Shown piece by piece: positions 43,818 through 52,141 of a stretch of 64,000 nucleotides of DNA (the stretch's first letter is position 1; each line of letters opens with the position of its first letter). This DNA comes from Stenotrophomonas indicatrix (lineage in GTDB: Bacteria > Pseudomonadota > Gammaproteobacteria > Xanthomonadales > Xanthomonadaceae), in NCBI GenBank assembly GCA_041545745.1, contig CP168152.1:1548001-1612000 (forward strand), read 5' to 3'. The translations under genes and the position numbers were made by a program. The notes under the pieces were generated by a model that made no database searches, was not told the origin of the DNA, and was given only the letters and a program-made list of their open reading frames with translations.

Positions 43818-44747
43818 ATGAAGGGGAGACTGGGGATAACGGCGATCATCATCGCTGCGCTGACCGCTGCGCCGGCCAGCGCTGGCACCCTGTTCAAGTG
43901 TCTTGGCGCCGATGGGGTCACCAGCTATGTCAGCAAGCGGGTGGCCGGTGCCCAATGCAGCACCATCAGCTACACCCGCAGCGCGGGCAGGGCGGTGCGC
44001 GCCCCGGTCGCCACGTCGGCTCCGACGCCAGTACCCGTATCTGCTGCAGCGGTGGCCAGTGCCGAGCGTAATCCGGTCGCGGTTGCCGCCAGCGCTGCCC
44101 GTCCCGCTGTCGCACCGACTCCGGTGCCGGCGGCAGCGTCCGCGCCAGCCAGTCCGCGCGGCGGCAAGATGGTCAGCGGCCAGGTCTATTCGTACATGCA
44201 GGACGGGGTGCGCCACTACACCAGCGCACGCCCGACCCAGGTCGCCAACCTCGGCCCGGTGCGGACCATCCGCTACAGCTTCATGGAGCGCTGCTACGCC
44301 TGCGGGGTCAATCCGCGGGTCGATTTCGGCAGCGTGCGCCTGAACACCACGGCGTTTCAGAGCGAGATATCCTCGGCCGCACGCGAATTCGGGGTAGAAG
44401 AGGCCGTGGTGCGCGCGATCATCCACGCCGAGTCGGCCTACAATCCGACCGCGCTCAGCCGCGCCGGTGCCCAGGGCCTGATGCAGCTGATGCCGCCCAC
44501 CGCCGCACGCTTCGGCGTCAGCGATTCCTACGACGCGGGGCAGAACATCCGTGGCGGTGTGCAGTACCTGGCGTGGTTGTTGAAGCGTTTCAAAGGTGAT
44601 CTGACCCTGGCCGCGGCCGGCTACAACGCCGGCGAAGGCGCGGTCGATCGCCATGGAGGCGTGCCACCCTACAGCGAGACCCAGTATTACGTGCGAAGGG
44701 TAGGGCAGCTGGCCGAGCGTTACCGCACCGCCCTGACCCACCAGTAG
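43818..44747 (+). CDS. Lytic transglycosylase with DUF4124 and SLT domains
   Basis: 309-aa secreted protein: signal peptide (MKGRLGITAIIIAALTAAPASAG), a DUF4124-like segment (TLFKCLGADGVTSYVSKRVA), an Ala/Pro/Val-rich linker of about 60 residues, and a C-terminal SLT domain. Catalytic Glu is in AIIHAESAYNPTALS, followed by AGAQGLMQLMPPTA, and ALAAAGYNAGEGAV-type sequence near the end (LTLAAAGYNAGEGAVDRHGG). It would cleave murein to 1,6-anhydro products. No lipobox. The stop TAG lies inside a GTAG repeat unit. Confidence 0.88.
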   Translation: MKGRLGITAIIIAALTAAPASAGTLFKCLGADGVTSYVSKRVAGAQCSTISYTRSAGRAVRAPVATSAPTPVPVSAAAVASAERNPVAVAASAARPAVAPTPVPAAASAPASPRGGKMVSGQVYSYMQDGVRHYTSARPTQVANLGPVRTIRYSFMERCYACGVNPRVDFGSVRLNTTAFQSEISSAAREFGVEEAVVRAIIHAESAYNPTALSRAGAQGLMQLMPPTAARFGVSDSYDAGQNIRGGVQYLAWLLKRFKGDLTLAAAGYNAGEGAVDRHGGVPPYSETQYYVRRVGQLAERYRTALTHQ

Positions 44748-44808
44748 GTGCCGACCGTTGGTCGGCACACCTTCAAGCGGGTAGGTGCCGACTGTCAGTC
44801 GGCACACC
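44744..44808. repeat. Two tandem GTAG palindromes
   Basis: GTAGGTGCCGACCGTTGGTC continuing GGCACACC, and a second unit GTAGGTGCCGACTGTCAGTC continuing GGCACACC, with their GTAG heads at 44744 and 44781, 37 bp apart. The first head contributes the stop codon of the lytic transglycosylase gene. Confidence 0.8.
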
Positions 44809-44831
44809 TTGAAAAGAGTTGTTGCAATGCG

Positions 44832-44861
44832 TTGTGTGGCGCGCGACGGTTCCGCTACACT
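44832..44861 (+). promoter_or_regulatory. Candidate sigma-70 promoter of petABC
   Basis: TTGTGT at 44832 and TACACT at 44856 with an 18-bp spacer, 81 bp before the petA start and just after the tandem GTAG repeats. Confidence 0.5.
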
Positions 44862-44942
44862 CGACCGAGATTCAATGCGGCTCTGGCCCCCACCGGAACC
44901 GCTGGCAGCCTTAAAGCTACCTAATCAATATCGGAGTGCCGG

Positions 44943-45563
44943 ATGGCCAACGATGGGGTACACGATCCAGTCAACACCGGACGTCGGCGTTTTCTTACTG
45001 CCACCACAGCCGTGGTGGGCGCCGTCGGCGTCGGATTCACCGCAGTTCCTTTCATCAAATCCTGGAACCCCAGTGCCCGCGCCAAGCTTGCCGGCGCACC
45101 GGTGGTGGCCGACATCAGCGCCCTGCAGGAAGGCCAACGCCTGATCGTGGAATGGCGTGGCCAGCCGATCTGGATCGTCAAACGGTCCAAGGCGATCCTT
45201 GACGCGCTGCATGGGCTGGATGGCCGCTTGAAGGACCCCGAGTCCGGCGAGAAGGACCAGCAGCCGGAGTACGTACTCAAGCAGAACCCGGAGCTGCGCT
45301 CGATCAAGCCCGAGATCTCGGTGCTGGTCGGTCTCTGCACGCACCTGGGCTGCTCGCCGGAAATGGTGGGTGAAATCCGCCCCGAGCCCTACGACCCACA
45401 ATGGAAGGGCGGCTATTTCTGCCCTTGCCACAAGTCGCGCTTCGACATGTCCGGCCGCGTCTTCAAGGACGTGCCCGCACCCATCAATCTGAAGGTGCCC
45501 GCGCACCACTACCAGGACGACAACACCATCATCATCGGTGTCGATCCGCAGGGGGCTGCCTGA
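44943..45563 (+). CDS. petA: Cytochrome bc1 complex Rieske iron-sulfur subunit
   Basis: 206-aa Rieske protein that takes an electron from ubiquinol at the Qo site. A twin-arginine signal-anchor (NTGRRRFLTATTAVVGAVGV) exports the folded protein; the cluster ligands are in CTHLGCSP and FCPCHKSRFDMSGRV. A proline-rich close (VPAPINLKVPAHHY) is typical. First gene of petABC, preceded by a candidate promoter; the ATG of petB overlaps its stop. Confidence 0.96.
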   Translation: MANDGVHDPVNTGRRRFLTATTAVVGAVGVGFTAVPFIKSWNPSARAKLAGAPVVADISALQEGQRLIVEWRGQPIWIVKRSKAILDALHGLDGRLKDPESGEKDQQPEYVLKQNPELRSIKPEISVLVGLCTHLGCSPEMVGEIRPEPYDPQWKGGYFCPCHKSRFDMSGRVFKDVPAPINLKVPAHHYQDDNTIIIGVDPQGAA

Positions 45564-46822
45564 TGTCCAACATCCTCAGCCGTACCGCCACCGGCGTGGC
45601 CGACTGGGTCAATGCCCGCGCGCCGGGGTTGATGCCGATCTACCGCAAGCATGTCAGCGAGTACTACGCGCCGAAGAACTTCAACATCTGGTACTACTTC
45701 GGCTCGCTGGCACTGCTGGTGCTGGTCAACCAGATCGTCACCGGCATCTTCCTGACCATGCATTACAAGACGAATGCCGCCGAAGCATTCGCCTCCATCG
45801 AATACATCATGCGTGACGTGGAGTGGGGCTGGCTGATCCGCTACATGCACTCCACCGGCGCCTCGCTGTTCTTCATCGTGGTCTACCTGCACATGTTCCG
45901 CGGGCTGCTGTATGGCAGTTACCAGAAGCCACGCGAACTGGTGTGGATCCTGGGCATGCTGATCTACCTGGTGTTGATGGCCGAAGCCTTCATGGGCTAC
46001 GTGCTGCCGTGGGGCCAGATGTCGTTCTGGGGTGCCAAGGTGATCATCTCGCTGTTCGGCGCCATTCCGGTGATCGGCAACGGCCTGACCGAATGGATCA
46101 TGGGCGATTACCTGCCCAGCGACGCCACGCTCAACCGCTTCTTCGCACTGCACGTGATCGCGCTGCCGCTGGTGCTGCTGCTGCTGGTGGTGCTGCACTT
46201 GGGCGCGCTGCATGAAGTGGGATCGAACAATCCCGATGGCGTGGAGATCAAGAAGGGGCCGAAGGGCAACCGCTGGTCACCGAACGCGCCGACCGACGGC
46301 ATTCCGTTCCATCCCTACTACACGCTCAAGGATGGTGTCGGTGCGGGCTTCCTGCTGATCATCGCGGCCTTCATCATCTTCTTCGCACCGGCCTTCGGTG
46401 GCCTGTTCCTGGAACACGACAACTTCACCGAAGCCAACCGCCTGGTCACCCCCGAGCACATCAAGCCGGTCTGGTACTACACGCCGTACTACGCGATGTT
46501 GCGGGTGGTGCCGAACAAGCTGGGCGGCGTGATCGTGATGTTCTCGGCCATCGCCATCCTGTTCCTGGTGCCCTGGCTCGACCGCGCCAAGGTCAAGTCC
46601 TACCGCTACCGCGGCTGGCTGTCGCGCGGCCTGCTGGGCATGTTCGTGGTGTGCTTCGCGTGGCTGATGGTGATCGGGTCCGGTCCTGGTACCGATGCGC
46701 ACGAGACCTACGTCGGGCGGGTGCTGACCTTCCTGTACTTCGCCTTCTTCATCACCATGCCGATATGGACAAGGCTGGACAAGACCAAGCCGGTACCGGA
46801 GAGGGTGACCACGCATGACTGA
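45563..46822 (+). CDS. petB: Cytochrome bc1 complex cytochrome b subunit
   Basis: 419-aa integral membrane subunit with eight or nine helices and two b haems. The four haem-ligand histidines lie in RYMHSTGASLFFIVVYLHMFRG (positions H in MHST and LHMF) and in LHVIALPLVLLLLVVLHLG. The Qo motif reads PVWY (HIKPVWYYTPYYAMLR) instead of PEWY, a variant known in beta- and gammaproteobacteria. The ATG at 45563 overlaps the petA stop as TGATG. C-terminal basic tail. Confidence 0.96.
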   Translation: MSNILSRTATGVADWVNARAPGLMPIYRKHVSEYYAPKNFNIWYYFGSLALLVLVNQIVTGIFLTMHYKTNAAEAFASIEYIMRDVEWGWLIRYMHSTGASLFFIVVYLHMFRGLLYGSYQKPRELVWILGMLIYLVLMAEAFMGYVLPWGQMSFWGAKVIISLFGAIPVIGNGLTEWIMGDYLPSDATLNRFFALHVIALPLVLLLLVVLHLGALHEVGSNNPDGVEIKKGPKGNRWSPNAPTDGIPFHPYYTLKDGVGAGFLLIIAAFIIFFAPAFGGLFLEHDNFTEANRLVTPEHIKPVWYYTPYYAMLRVVPNKLGGVIVMFSAIAILFLVPWLDRAKVKSYRYRGWLSRGLLGMFVVCFAWLMVIGSGPGTDAHETYVGRVLTFLYFAFFITMPIWTRLDKTKPVPERVTTHD

Positions 46823-47564
46823 GCGATGGATGGTCCGGCTGGCCCTGGCGGCCGCCCTGATGCTGGGCAGTACCCTGGCCATGGCCGCCGAGGGTGGCAC
46901 CAAGCTCCTGCAGGCCGGCAACGACCTGGGTGACCGGGCGTCGCTGCAGCGTGGCGCCCAGTTGTACATGAACTACTGCAGTGGCTGCCATGCACTGAAG
47001 TACCTGCGCTATTCACGGATGGGCGAGGACCTGGGGCTGAGCGAGGAAGAGGTGATGAACAACCTCAACTTCACCGGCTCGGCAGTCGGTGATCCGGTGC
47101 CGGTAGCGATGCCCAAGGAGCAGGCCGAGAAGTGGTTCGGCAAGATGCCGCCGGACCTGAGCCTGATTTCCCGGGTGCGCGGCAGCGACTGGATCTATAC
47201 CTACCTGAAGTCGTTCTACCTGGACAGCAGCCGCCCGCTGGGCTGGAACAATGCGCTGTTCGCCAACGCATCCATGCCCAATCCATTGTGGGAGATGCAG
47301 GGCCTGCAGCATGCGGTGCATGGCAAGGCCGAAGCGCCGGGCATGGATCCGCCGGTGACTGGCCTGCGCATCGAAAGCCCGGGCTCGGTCGATGCGGCAC
47401 AGTACGACCAGGCCGTGCGCGATATCACCAACTTCCTTGAATACGCCGGCGAACCGGCCGCACTGAAGCGGGAGCAGCTCGGTGTCTGGGTGATCCTGTT
47501 CCTGGCCCTGCTGACCTTCCTGGTGTACCTGTTGAAGAAGGAATACTGGAAGGACGTGCACTGA
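46815..47564 (+). CDS. petC: Cytochrome bc1 complex cytochrome c1 subunit
   Basis: 249-aa membrane-anchored c-type cytochrome passing electrons from the Rieske protein to cytochrome c. Signal peptide (MVRLALAAALMLGSTLAMAA), haem attachment CSGCHALKYLRYSR, the axial-Met region and the C-terminal anchor LGVWVILFLALLTFLVYLLK with a basic end. Its start overlaps the petB end by 8 nt. Confidence 0.96.
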   Translation: MTERWMVRLALAAALMLGSTLAMAAEGGTKLLQAGNDLGDRASLQRGAQLYMNYCSGCHALKYLRYSRMGEDLGLSEEEVMNNLNFTGSAVGDPVPVAMPKEQAEKWFGKMPPDLSLISRVRGSDWIYTYLKSFYLDSSRPLGWNNALFANASMPNPLWEMQGLQHAVHGKAEAPGMDPPVTGLRIESPGSVDAAQYDQAVRDITNFLEYAGEPAALKREQLGVWVILFLALLTFLVYLLKKEYWKDVH

Positions 47565-47698
47565 TCCAGAGCCGGCCATCGCAACGGGCCTATTGGCTTT
47601 TGTGATGGTCGGTTGCACACTCGGGGAGGAGTCGACCGCCGGCACGGTGCTGGTGGCGCCGATGCGGCAGGCGGTCTCCTGTCGTAGGAGAGCCTTTG

Positions 47699-48334
47699 AT
47701 GGCGGCGAGCGTACGCATGCGCAATACACTGACGCTGTTTTCCTCGAACGACGATGTACTGTGCCACCGTGTGCGCCTGGTGCTGGCAGCCAAGGGCGTG
47801 AGTTTCGACTTCGTTCCGGTCGATCCACAGAACCCGCCGGAAGATCTGATCGATCTCAATCCGTACCACTCGGTGCCGACCCTGGTCGAGCGCGAGCTGG
47901 TGCTGTATGCCGCCTCGGTGGTCAGCGAGTATCTGGACGAGCGCTATCCGCACCCGCCGCTGATGCCGGTCGACCCGCTGTCGCGCGCGCGCATCCGCTT
48001 GGCCATGTTGCGTATCGAGCACGACTGGGTGCCGCAGGTGCAGGCGATCCAGCTGGGCAACAAGACCCAGGCCGAGGCGGGGCGCAAGCGACTGAAGGAA
48101 TTGCTGACGGCCTCGCTGCCGTTGTTCAAGGCCAGCAAGTTCTTCCTCAACCCGGAAATGAGTCTGGCCGACTGCGCGATGGCGCCGATCATCTGGCGCC
48201 TGCAATCGCTGGATGTGCCGTTGCCCAAGGACAGCAAGGCGATCGAGGACTATGGCAATCGGATCTTCCGCCACCCCGGTTTCGTCCGCAGCCTGACCGA
48301 TCAGGAAAAGAAACTGCGCGATCTGCCGGGCTGA
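47699..48334 (+). CDS. sspA: Stringent starvation protein A
   Basis: 211-aa GST-fold protein that binds RNA polymerase and adjusts transcription under starvation and acid stress. NTLTLFSSNDDVLCHRVRLV begins the thioredoxin-like domain, with the conserved PVDPQNPPEDLIDLNPYHSVPTLV and YLDERYPHPPLMPVDPLSRA. The usual catalytic residue of GSTs is absent, as in other SspA proteins. Start ATG at 47699, preceded by TAGGAGAG. Followed by sspB, as in many proteobacteria, and downstream of petABC. Confidence 0.93.
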   Translation: MAASVRMRNTLTLFSSNDDVLCHRVRLVLAAKGVSFDFVPVDPQNPPEDLIDLNPYHSVPTLVERELVLYAASVVSEYLDERYPHPPLMPVDPLSRARIRLAMLRIEHDWVPQVQAIQLGNKTQAEAGRKRLKELLTASLPLFKASKFFLNPEMSLADCAMAPIIWRLQSLDVPLPKDSKAIEDYGNRIFRHPGFVRSLTDQEKKLRDLPG

Positions 48335-48418
48335 TCCGGCATCCGCTTTCCCGTCTGCACGCCGACCGGCGTGCAGGCGATCCGCCCCGGCAGGGGCGTC
48401 GGGCGCTACACTTCACGC

Positions 48419-48874
48419 ATGACCGAAGACTTCTTCCACATGACCAGCCACCGCCCGTATCTGTTGCGGGCTCTGGTGGAATGGATCAATGACAACCAGC
48501 TGACTCCGCACATCCTGGTCGACGCCGGCGTTCCCGGCGTGCAGGTTCCGCCTTCGGCCGTCAAGGACGGCCGGGTGGTGCTCAACATCGCCGAGCGCGC
48601 GGTGGTACGGCTGGTGATCGACAACGAGTCGGTGAGCTTCTCGGCGCGCTTCTCCGGCACCAGCTATCCGGTGCAGGTGCCGATCAGCGCGGTGCTGGCG
48701 GTGTATGCCCGCGAAACCGGGCAGGGCATGGCGTTGCCGGATGACATTCCCGGTGGCGAGCCGACGCCGGCCAGTGATGAGCTGCTGCACGACGATGAGC
48801 AGACGCCGCCGGACGACACGCCGCCCGCCGGTCCGCCGCCCAAGGGCCGCCCGACCCTTCGCGTGGTCAAGTAG
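48419..48874 (+). CDS. sspB: ClpXP adaptor / stringent starvation protein B
   Basis: 151-aa adaptor that tethers ssrA-tagged peptides to ClpX for degradation. Substrate-binding domain (TSHRPYLLRALVEWINDNQL, HILVDAGVPGVQVPP, FSARFSGTSYPVQVPI), an acidic/Pro-rich flexible linker (about residues 105-140), and the ClpX-docking tail LRVVK at the very end. Start ATG at 48419 gives MTEDFFHM; the upstream frame lies in intergenic DNA. Confidence 0.93.
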   Translation: MTEDFFHMTSHRPYLLRALVEWINDNQLTPHILVDAGVPGVQVPPSAVKDGRVVLNIAERAVVRLVIDNESVSFSARFSGTSYPVQVPISAVLAVYARETGQGMALPDDIPGGEPTPASDELLHDDEQTPPDDTPPAGPPPKGRPTLRVVK

Positions 48875-48888
48875 CTTCCACAGCTTTA

Positions 48889-48944
48889 CATCCACGCATG
48901 GCGTGGATCTACCGGCTCCAGTAGATCCACGCCATGCGTGGATG
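48889..48944. repeat. Facing pair of GTAG palindromes
   Basis: CATCCACGCATGGCGTGGAT continuing CTAC, then GTAGATCCACGCCATGCGTG continuing GATG, between sspB and the convergent DUF3301 gene. The stems match the unit at 42067. Confidence 0.8.
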
Positions 48945-48951
48945 CCCTTGC

Positions 48952-49302
48952 TCACACATCCTCGGCATCTTCGTTGTCCGCACGGATCTGGCTGATCCGC
49001 GCCGCGCCCGGGCCGGTGAAGGAAATCAGCTGGTCGCCGCGCAGCACCATGCGGCCGACATGGCGATCGATGCCGTCGTAGGAATACTCGAACTTGAAGG
49101 TGCGCTCGAAACCGAGCCGGCCATCTTCCCCGCGCGACAGGCGCAGACCGGTGGCGTGTACCGCCTGGTCCAGCCACTGCACATCGGCGGCACGGCAGGC
49201 ATTGCGGCCCAGTTCGACCGCACGTTCGGCGGCCGAACGCGCTGCGTTCCAGAAGAAGTAGACGATACCGCCGGCAATCAGCAGGATCAGCAGGGTGGGC
49301 AT
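48952..49302 (-). CDS. DUF3301 family membrane-anchored protein
   Basis: 116-aa protein with one N-terminal helix (TLLILLIAGGIVYFFWNAAR) and a cytoplasmic DUF3301 domain carrying CRAADVQWLDQAVHATGLRL, LGFERTFKFEYSYDG and the RMVLRGDQLISFTGPG close. The function of the family is unknown. Start ATG at 49302. Confidence 0.8.
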   Translation of the reverse strand: MPTLLILLIAGGIVYFFWNAARSAAERAVELGRNACRAADVQWLDQAVHATGLRLSRGEDGRLGFERTFKFEYSYDGIDRHVGRMVLRGDQLISFTGPGAARISQIRADNEDAEDV

Positions 49303-49371
49303 GGCTTCAGCCGTCAGGTGTCGATCCGCCAAAGATGGCGACGAATGGCGACCGGATCAAGCGGCATCTGC

Positions 49372-50349
49372 TCAGCGATCGCTGCCGGGCTCCGTTGCCG
49401 GCTGCAGCGGCACCGATGTCGGTGCAGCGGGTGCCGGCGGAAGCGGTGCAACCCGCGGTGTAGTGGCATTCAACTGCAGCAGTGCGGCCCAGTCCTGCCG
49501 GTTGAAGCTGCACTCGTCCTCGCGACCCGGTGTACAGGTCGGATCGATGCCGGTGGCGTCGCGCTCGCGTGGCGGCGGCAGCTTGATCGTGCCGGTGCGA
49601 TCCAGTTGCAGCAGGCGCATCGCCACGGTGTTCATGACATTGCCGCCCACCAGGTAAAGCGTCTGGTCGCCACCGAGGTTGGCCGCCACCACCACTTCGC
49701 AATGCGACTTCCAATGGCCTACCGAGCCGTTGCCCAGGGCCTGCACCAATCCGCTGTAGCTGAGTGTGCTGCTACGGTCGCGCAGGAAGCACAGCAGGTC
49801 GCCCGGTGCAGGCTTGGCGGTGGCTGGGTCCACCAGGCGGTAGGGCACGCCGGAAGGGCCGGCCTGGTAGGCGGCGCGGATGTAGTCGATATGGCGTGGG
49901 GACGTGTTGAAGCCAGGTACGCCGGCACGCACCATCACCCAGGAAATGAAGGCGGCCGACCACGGATTGTCGATCAGGAACGCGCGGCAATCGCTGTCGG
50001 TGTAGCGGGTGCCCGACGGGGCCAGGCAGCTGCTGGCACCCGGCTGGCTGCCCAATGCATTCAGCGTGCCGCTTTCGCGCCAGTAGCTGCTGACCCGTTG
50101 CCAGGCGATCAGGCCGTTGTCGGCCAGATGATCGCTCTCGGCCTCGGTGACACTGAGGCTGGCGGCGCGGCCGTCACGGTCGATGAAGGGGCGGAACCAG
50201 AGACGATGCTCGTTGCAGGCAGTGTTGCGGATGGCGATGGCCAAAGGGCTCAGGCCGAAACGCGGGGGTACATCGCAGGCTTCGACGGCGGCGGCCGAGA
50301 GGGGCGTCGCGGCCAGCAGCAGGCAGGCGGGCAAGAGCATCCGGCGCAT
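49372..50349 (-). CDS. DUF2272 family secreted protein
   Basis: 325-aa protein with a signal peptide (MRRMLLPACLLLAATPLSA) and a DUF2272 domain (PWSAAFISWVMVRAGVPGF, KPAPGDLLCFLRDR, GHWKSHCEVVVAANLGGDQT). These segments resemble CHAP/NlpC-like amidase cores: a candidate His is in GHWKSHCE and the domain is Cys-rich. A Pro/Ala-rich tail follows. A role in the cell wall is plausible by analogy only. Single gene between the DUF3301 gene and a GTAG element. Confidence 0.75.
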   Translation of the reverse strand: MRRMLLPACLLLAATPLSAAAVEACDVPPRFGLSPLAIAIRNTACNEHRLWFRPFIDRDGRAASLSVTEAESDHLADNGLIAWQRVSSYWRESGTLNALGSQPGASSCLAPSGTRYTDSDCRAFLIDNPWSAAFISWVMVRAGVPGFNTSPRHIDYIRAAYQAGPSGVPYRLVDPATAKPAPGDLLCFLRDRSSTLSYSGLVQALGNGSVGHWKSHCEVVVAANLGGDQTLYLVGGNVMNTVAMRLLQLDRTGTIKLPPPRERDATGIDPTCTPGREDECSFNRQDWAALLQLNATTPRVAPLPPAPAAPTSVPLQPATEPGSDR

Positions 50350-50414
50350 GCGCGGTTCCTGTGGGGGATGGTCGCAGCGTCGCAGCGCCGCTGTGAACGC
50401 CGGGTGTGAGAACG

Positions 50415-50440
50415 GTAGTGCCGGCCGCTGGCCGGCAACA
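50415..50440. repeat. GTAG palindrome
   Basis: GTAGTGCCGGCCGCTGGCCG continuing GCAACA, the same unit as at 1133, 53331 and 53370, located between nadC and the DUF2272 gene. Confidence 0.75.
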
Positions 50441-50461
50441 TCACGATCCGCGAATCCACCC

Positions 50462-51313
50462 TCAACCCGGTGGTGGACCCAGCTTCAACGACAGATCAAT
50501 GGCCTGCACGTGCTTGGTCAGGCCGCCGATGGAAATGCAGTCGACGCCATCTTCGGCGATCGAGCGCAAGCCGCCGAGGCCGACGCTGCCGGACACTTCC
50601 AGTGGAATGCGGCCCCCGGTGATGCGCACCGCTTCGCGCCGCAGTTCCGGGCTGAAGTCGTCCAGCAGGATGCGTTCACAGCCGGCCTGCAGCGCCTGCC
50701 GCAGCTGTTCCAGGTCTTCGACCTCGACGACCAGCGGCAGCTGCGGCCATTGCCGGCGGGCCGCCGACACGGCGGCAGCCAGTGAACCGGCCGCACGGAT
50801 GTGGTTTTCCTTCAGCATCACCGTGTCGTACAGGCCGAAGCGATGGTTGTCGCCGCCGCCGCACCGCACCGCGTACTTCTGCGCCAGACGCAGGCCGGGC
50901 AGGGTCTTGCGGGTATCGAGGATGCGTGTGTCCGTTCCTTCCACCGCAGCCACGTAGCGGGCAGTGGTGGTCGCTGTGCCGGACAGGGTCTGCAGAAAAT
51001 TCAACGAGGTGCGTTCGGCGCTGACCAGGCTGCGGCTGCGCCCGTGCAGCAGCGCCAGCACGGTACCGGCGCTGACATGGTCGCCTTCGGCCACCCGCCA
51101 CTCGATCTGCACGTCCGCATCAAGTGCGCGATGGGTGGCATCGAACCACGGGCGGCCCGCGATCACCGCATCCTGCTTGCACAGCAGGTAGCCACTGTCG
51201 GGCTGGTCGGGCAGCAGGGCGGCGGTGACGTCACCACTGCCCAGGTCCTCGGCCAACGCGCGGGCCACATCGGCCGCGACGACGGCTGGATCCGGCGTCG
51301 GCAGCGCGCTCAT
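50462..51313 (-). CDS. nadC: Nicotinate-nucleotide diphosphorylase (quinolinate phosphoribosyltransferase)
   Basis: 283-aa enzyme that converts quinolinate and PRPP to nicotinate mononucleotide in de novo NAD synthesis. Family signatures: ALAEDLGSGDVTAALLP at the start, LSGTATTTARYV, DTRKTLPGLRLAQKYAVRCG, GGDNHRFGLYDTVMLKENHI, and the C-terminal glycine-rich ISIGGLTKHV. The start at 51313 overlaps the stop of the Trm112-like gene by four bases, indicating an operon. Confidence 0.95.
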   Translation of the reverse strand: MSALPTPDPAVVAADVARALAEDLGSGDVTAALLPDQPDSGYLLCKQDAVIAGRPWFDATHRALDADVQIEWRVAEGDHVSAGTVLALLHGRSRSLVSAERTSLNFLQTLSGTATTTARYVAAVEGTDTRILDTRKTLPGLRLAQKYAVRCGGGDNHRFGLYDTVMLKENHIRAAGSLAAAVSAARRQWPQLPLVVEVEDLEQLRQALQAGCERILLDDFSPELRREAVRITGGRIPLEVSGSVGLGGLRSIAEDGVDCISIGGLTKHVQAIDLSLKLGPPPG

Positions 51314-51579
51314 GTGGTCGGGAAGTCGGCGATCTGTGCGGTCGGGATGGCTTCTTCGGCCAACAGCACCGGAATGCCGTCGTCAACGCGGAATACCTGT
51401 TTGCGGTCGCGGGTGACCAGGGCTTCGCGCAGCGGCTGCGCCAGCGGGTTGCCATCGGCGCGGTTGACGGTACCGGCGGCGATCGCCCGGTTGAGGGCTT
51501 CCAGGCCCTTGCCATCCAGCAGGGACAGGGGCTGGCGGGTGTCGGGCGATACCAGCAGGTCGAGCAGCTTGCGATCCAT
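51310..51579 (-). CDS. Trm112-like protein lacking cysteines (YcaR-like)
   Basis: 89-aa Trm112/UPF0434-type protein (MDRKLLDLLVSPDTRQPLSL, FRVDDGIPVLLAEEAIP). The length and the two end motifs fit the family, but the Cys residues of the LxCPxC zinc site are absent: the loop reads VSPDTRQPL and the protein has no Cys. A spacer of about 15 residues is inserted in the middle. It is encoded upstream of nadC with a 4-bp overlap; a link with nadC is by position only. Confidence 0.8.
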   Translation of the reverse strand: MDRKLLDLLVSPDTRQPLSLLDGKGLEALNRAIAAGTVNRADGNPLAQPLREALVTRDRKQVFRVDDGIPVLLAEEAIPTAQIADFPTT

Positions 51580-51637
51580 GGTTCTTCGTCTTGCGTGGAA
51601 GATGGCTAGAATACGTCTTTAAGGCAGGTGACGGCCA

Positions 51638-52141
51638 ATGACCCCCAACCCGATCGCGCCGCTTGTCGGCATCGTCATGGGTTCCCGCTCCGACTGGGAA
51701 ACCATGCAGCACGCCGCCCAGAAGCTTGAAGCCCTGGGTGTTCCGTTCGAAGTGAAGGTGGTGTCCGCACATCGGACGCCGGATGTGTTGTTCAGTTATG
51801 CCGAGCAGGCAGGTTCGCGCGGGCTGCGCGCGATCATTGCCGGCGCTGGCGGTGCCGCGCATCTGCCGGGCATGATCGCGGCCAAGACCGCGGTGCCGGT
51901 GCTGGGCGTGCCGGTGCAGTCCAAGGCCCTCAACGGCATGGATTCGCTGCTGTCGATCGTGCAGATGCCGGCCGGCATTCCGGTCGCCACCTTCGCCATC
52001 GGCAATGCCGGCGCCTCCAATGCCGCGCTGTTCGCCGCCGCGATGCTGGCCAGCGACCAGCCCGCCATCGGCCAGGCGCTGGACAGTTTCCGCGCGCGCC
52101 AGACCGAAGACGTGATGGCCCACGACGATCCGCGCCAATGA
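51638..52141 (+). CDS. purE: N5-carboxyaminoimidazole ribonucleotide mutase
   Basis: 167-aa enzyme converting N5-CAIR to CAIR in purine synthesis. Class I PurE signatures: [38 protein letters not shown] and [28 protein letters not shown] hexamer at 51608 may be its -10. Coupled to purK by ATGA overlap; divergent from the Trm112-like/nadC pair. Confidence 0.95.
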   Translation: MTPNPIAPLVGIVMGSRSDWETMQHAAQKLEALGVPFEVKVVSAHRTPDVLFSYAEQAGSRGLRAIIAGAGGAAHLPGMIAAKTAVPVLGVPVQSKALNGMDSLLSIVQMPAGIPVATFAIGNAGASNAALFAAAMLASDQPAIGQALDSFRARQTEDVMAHDDPRQ

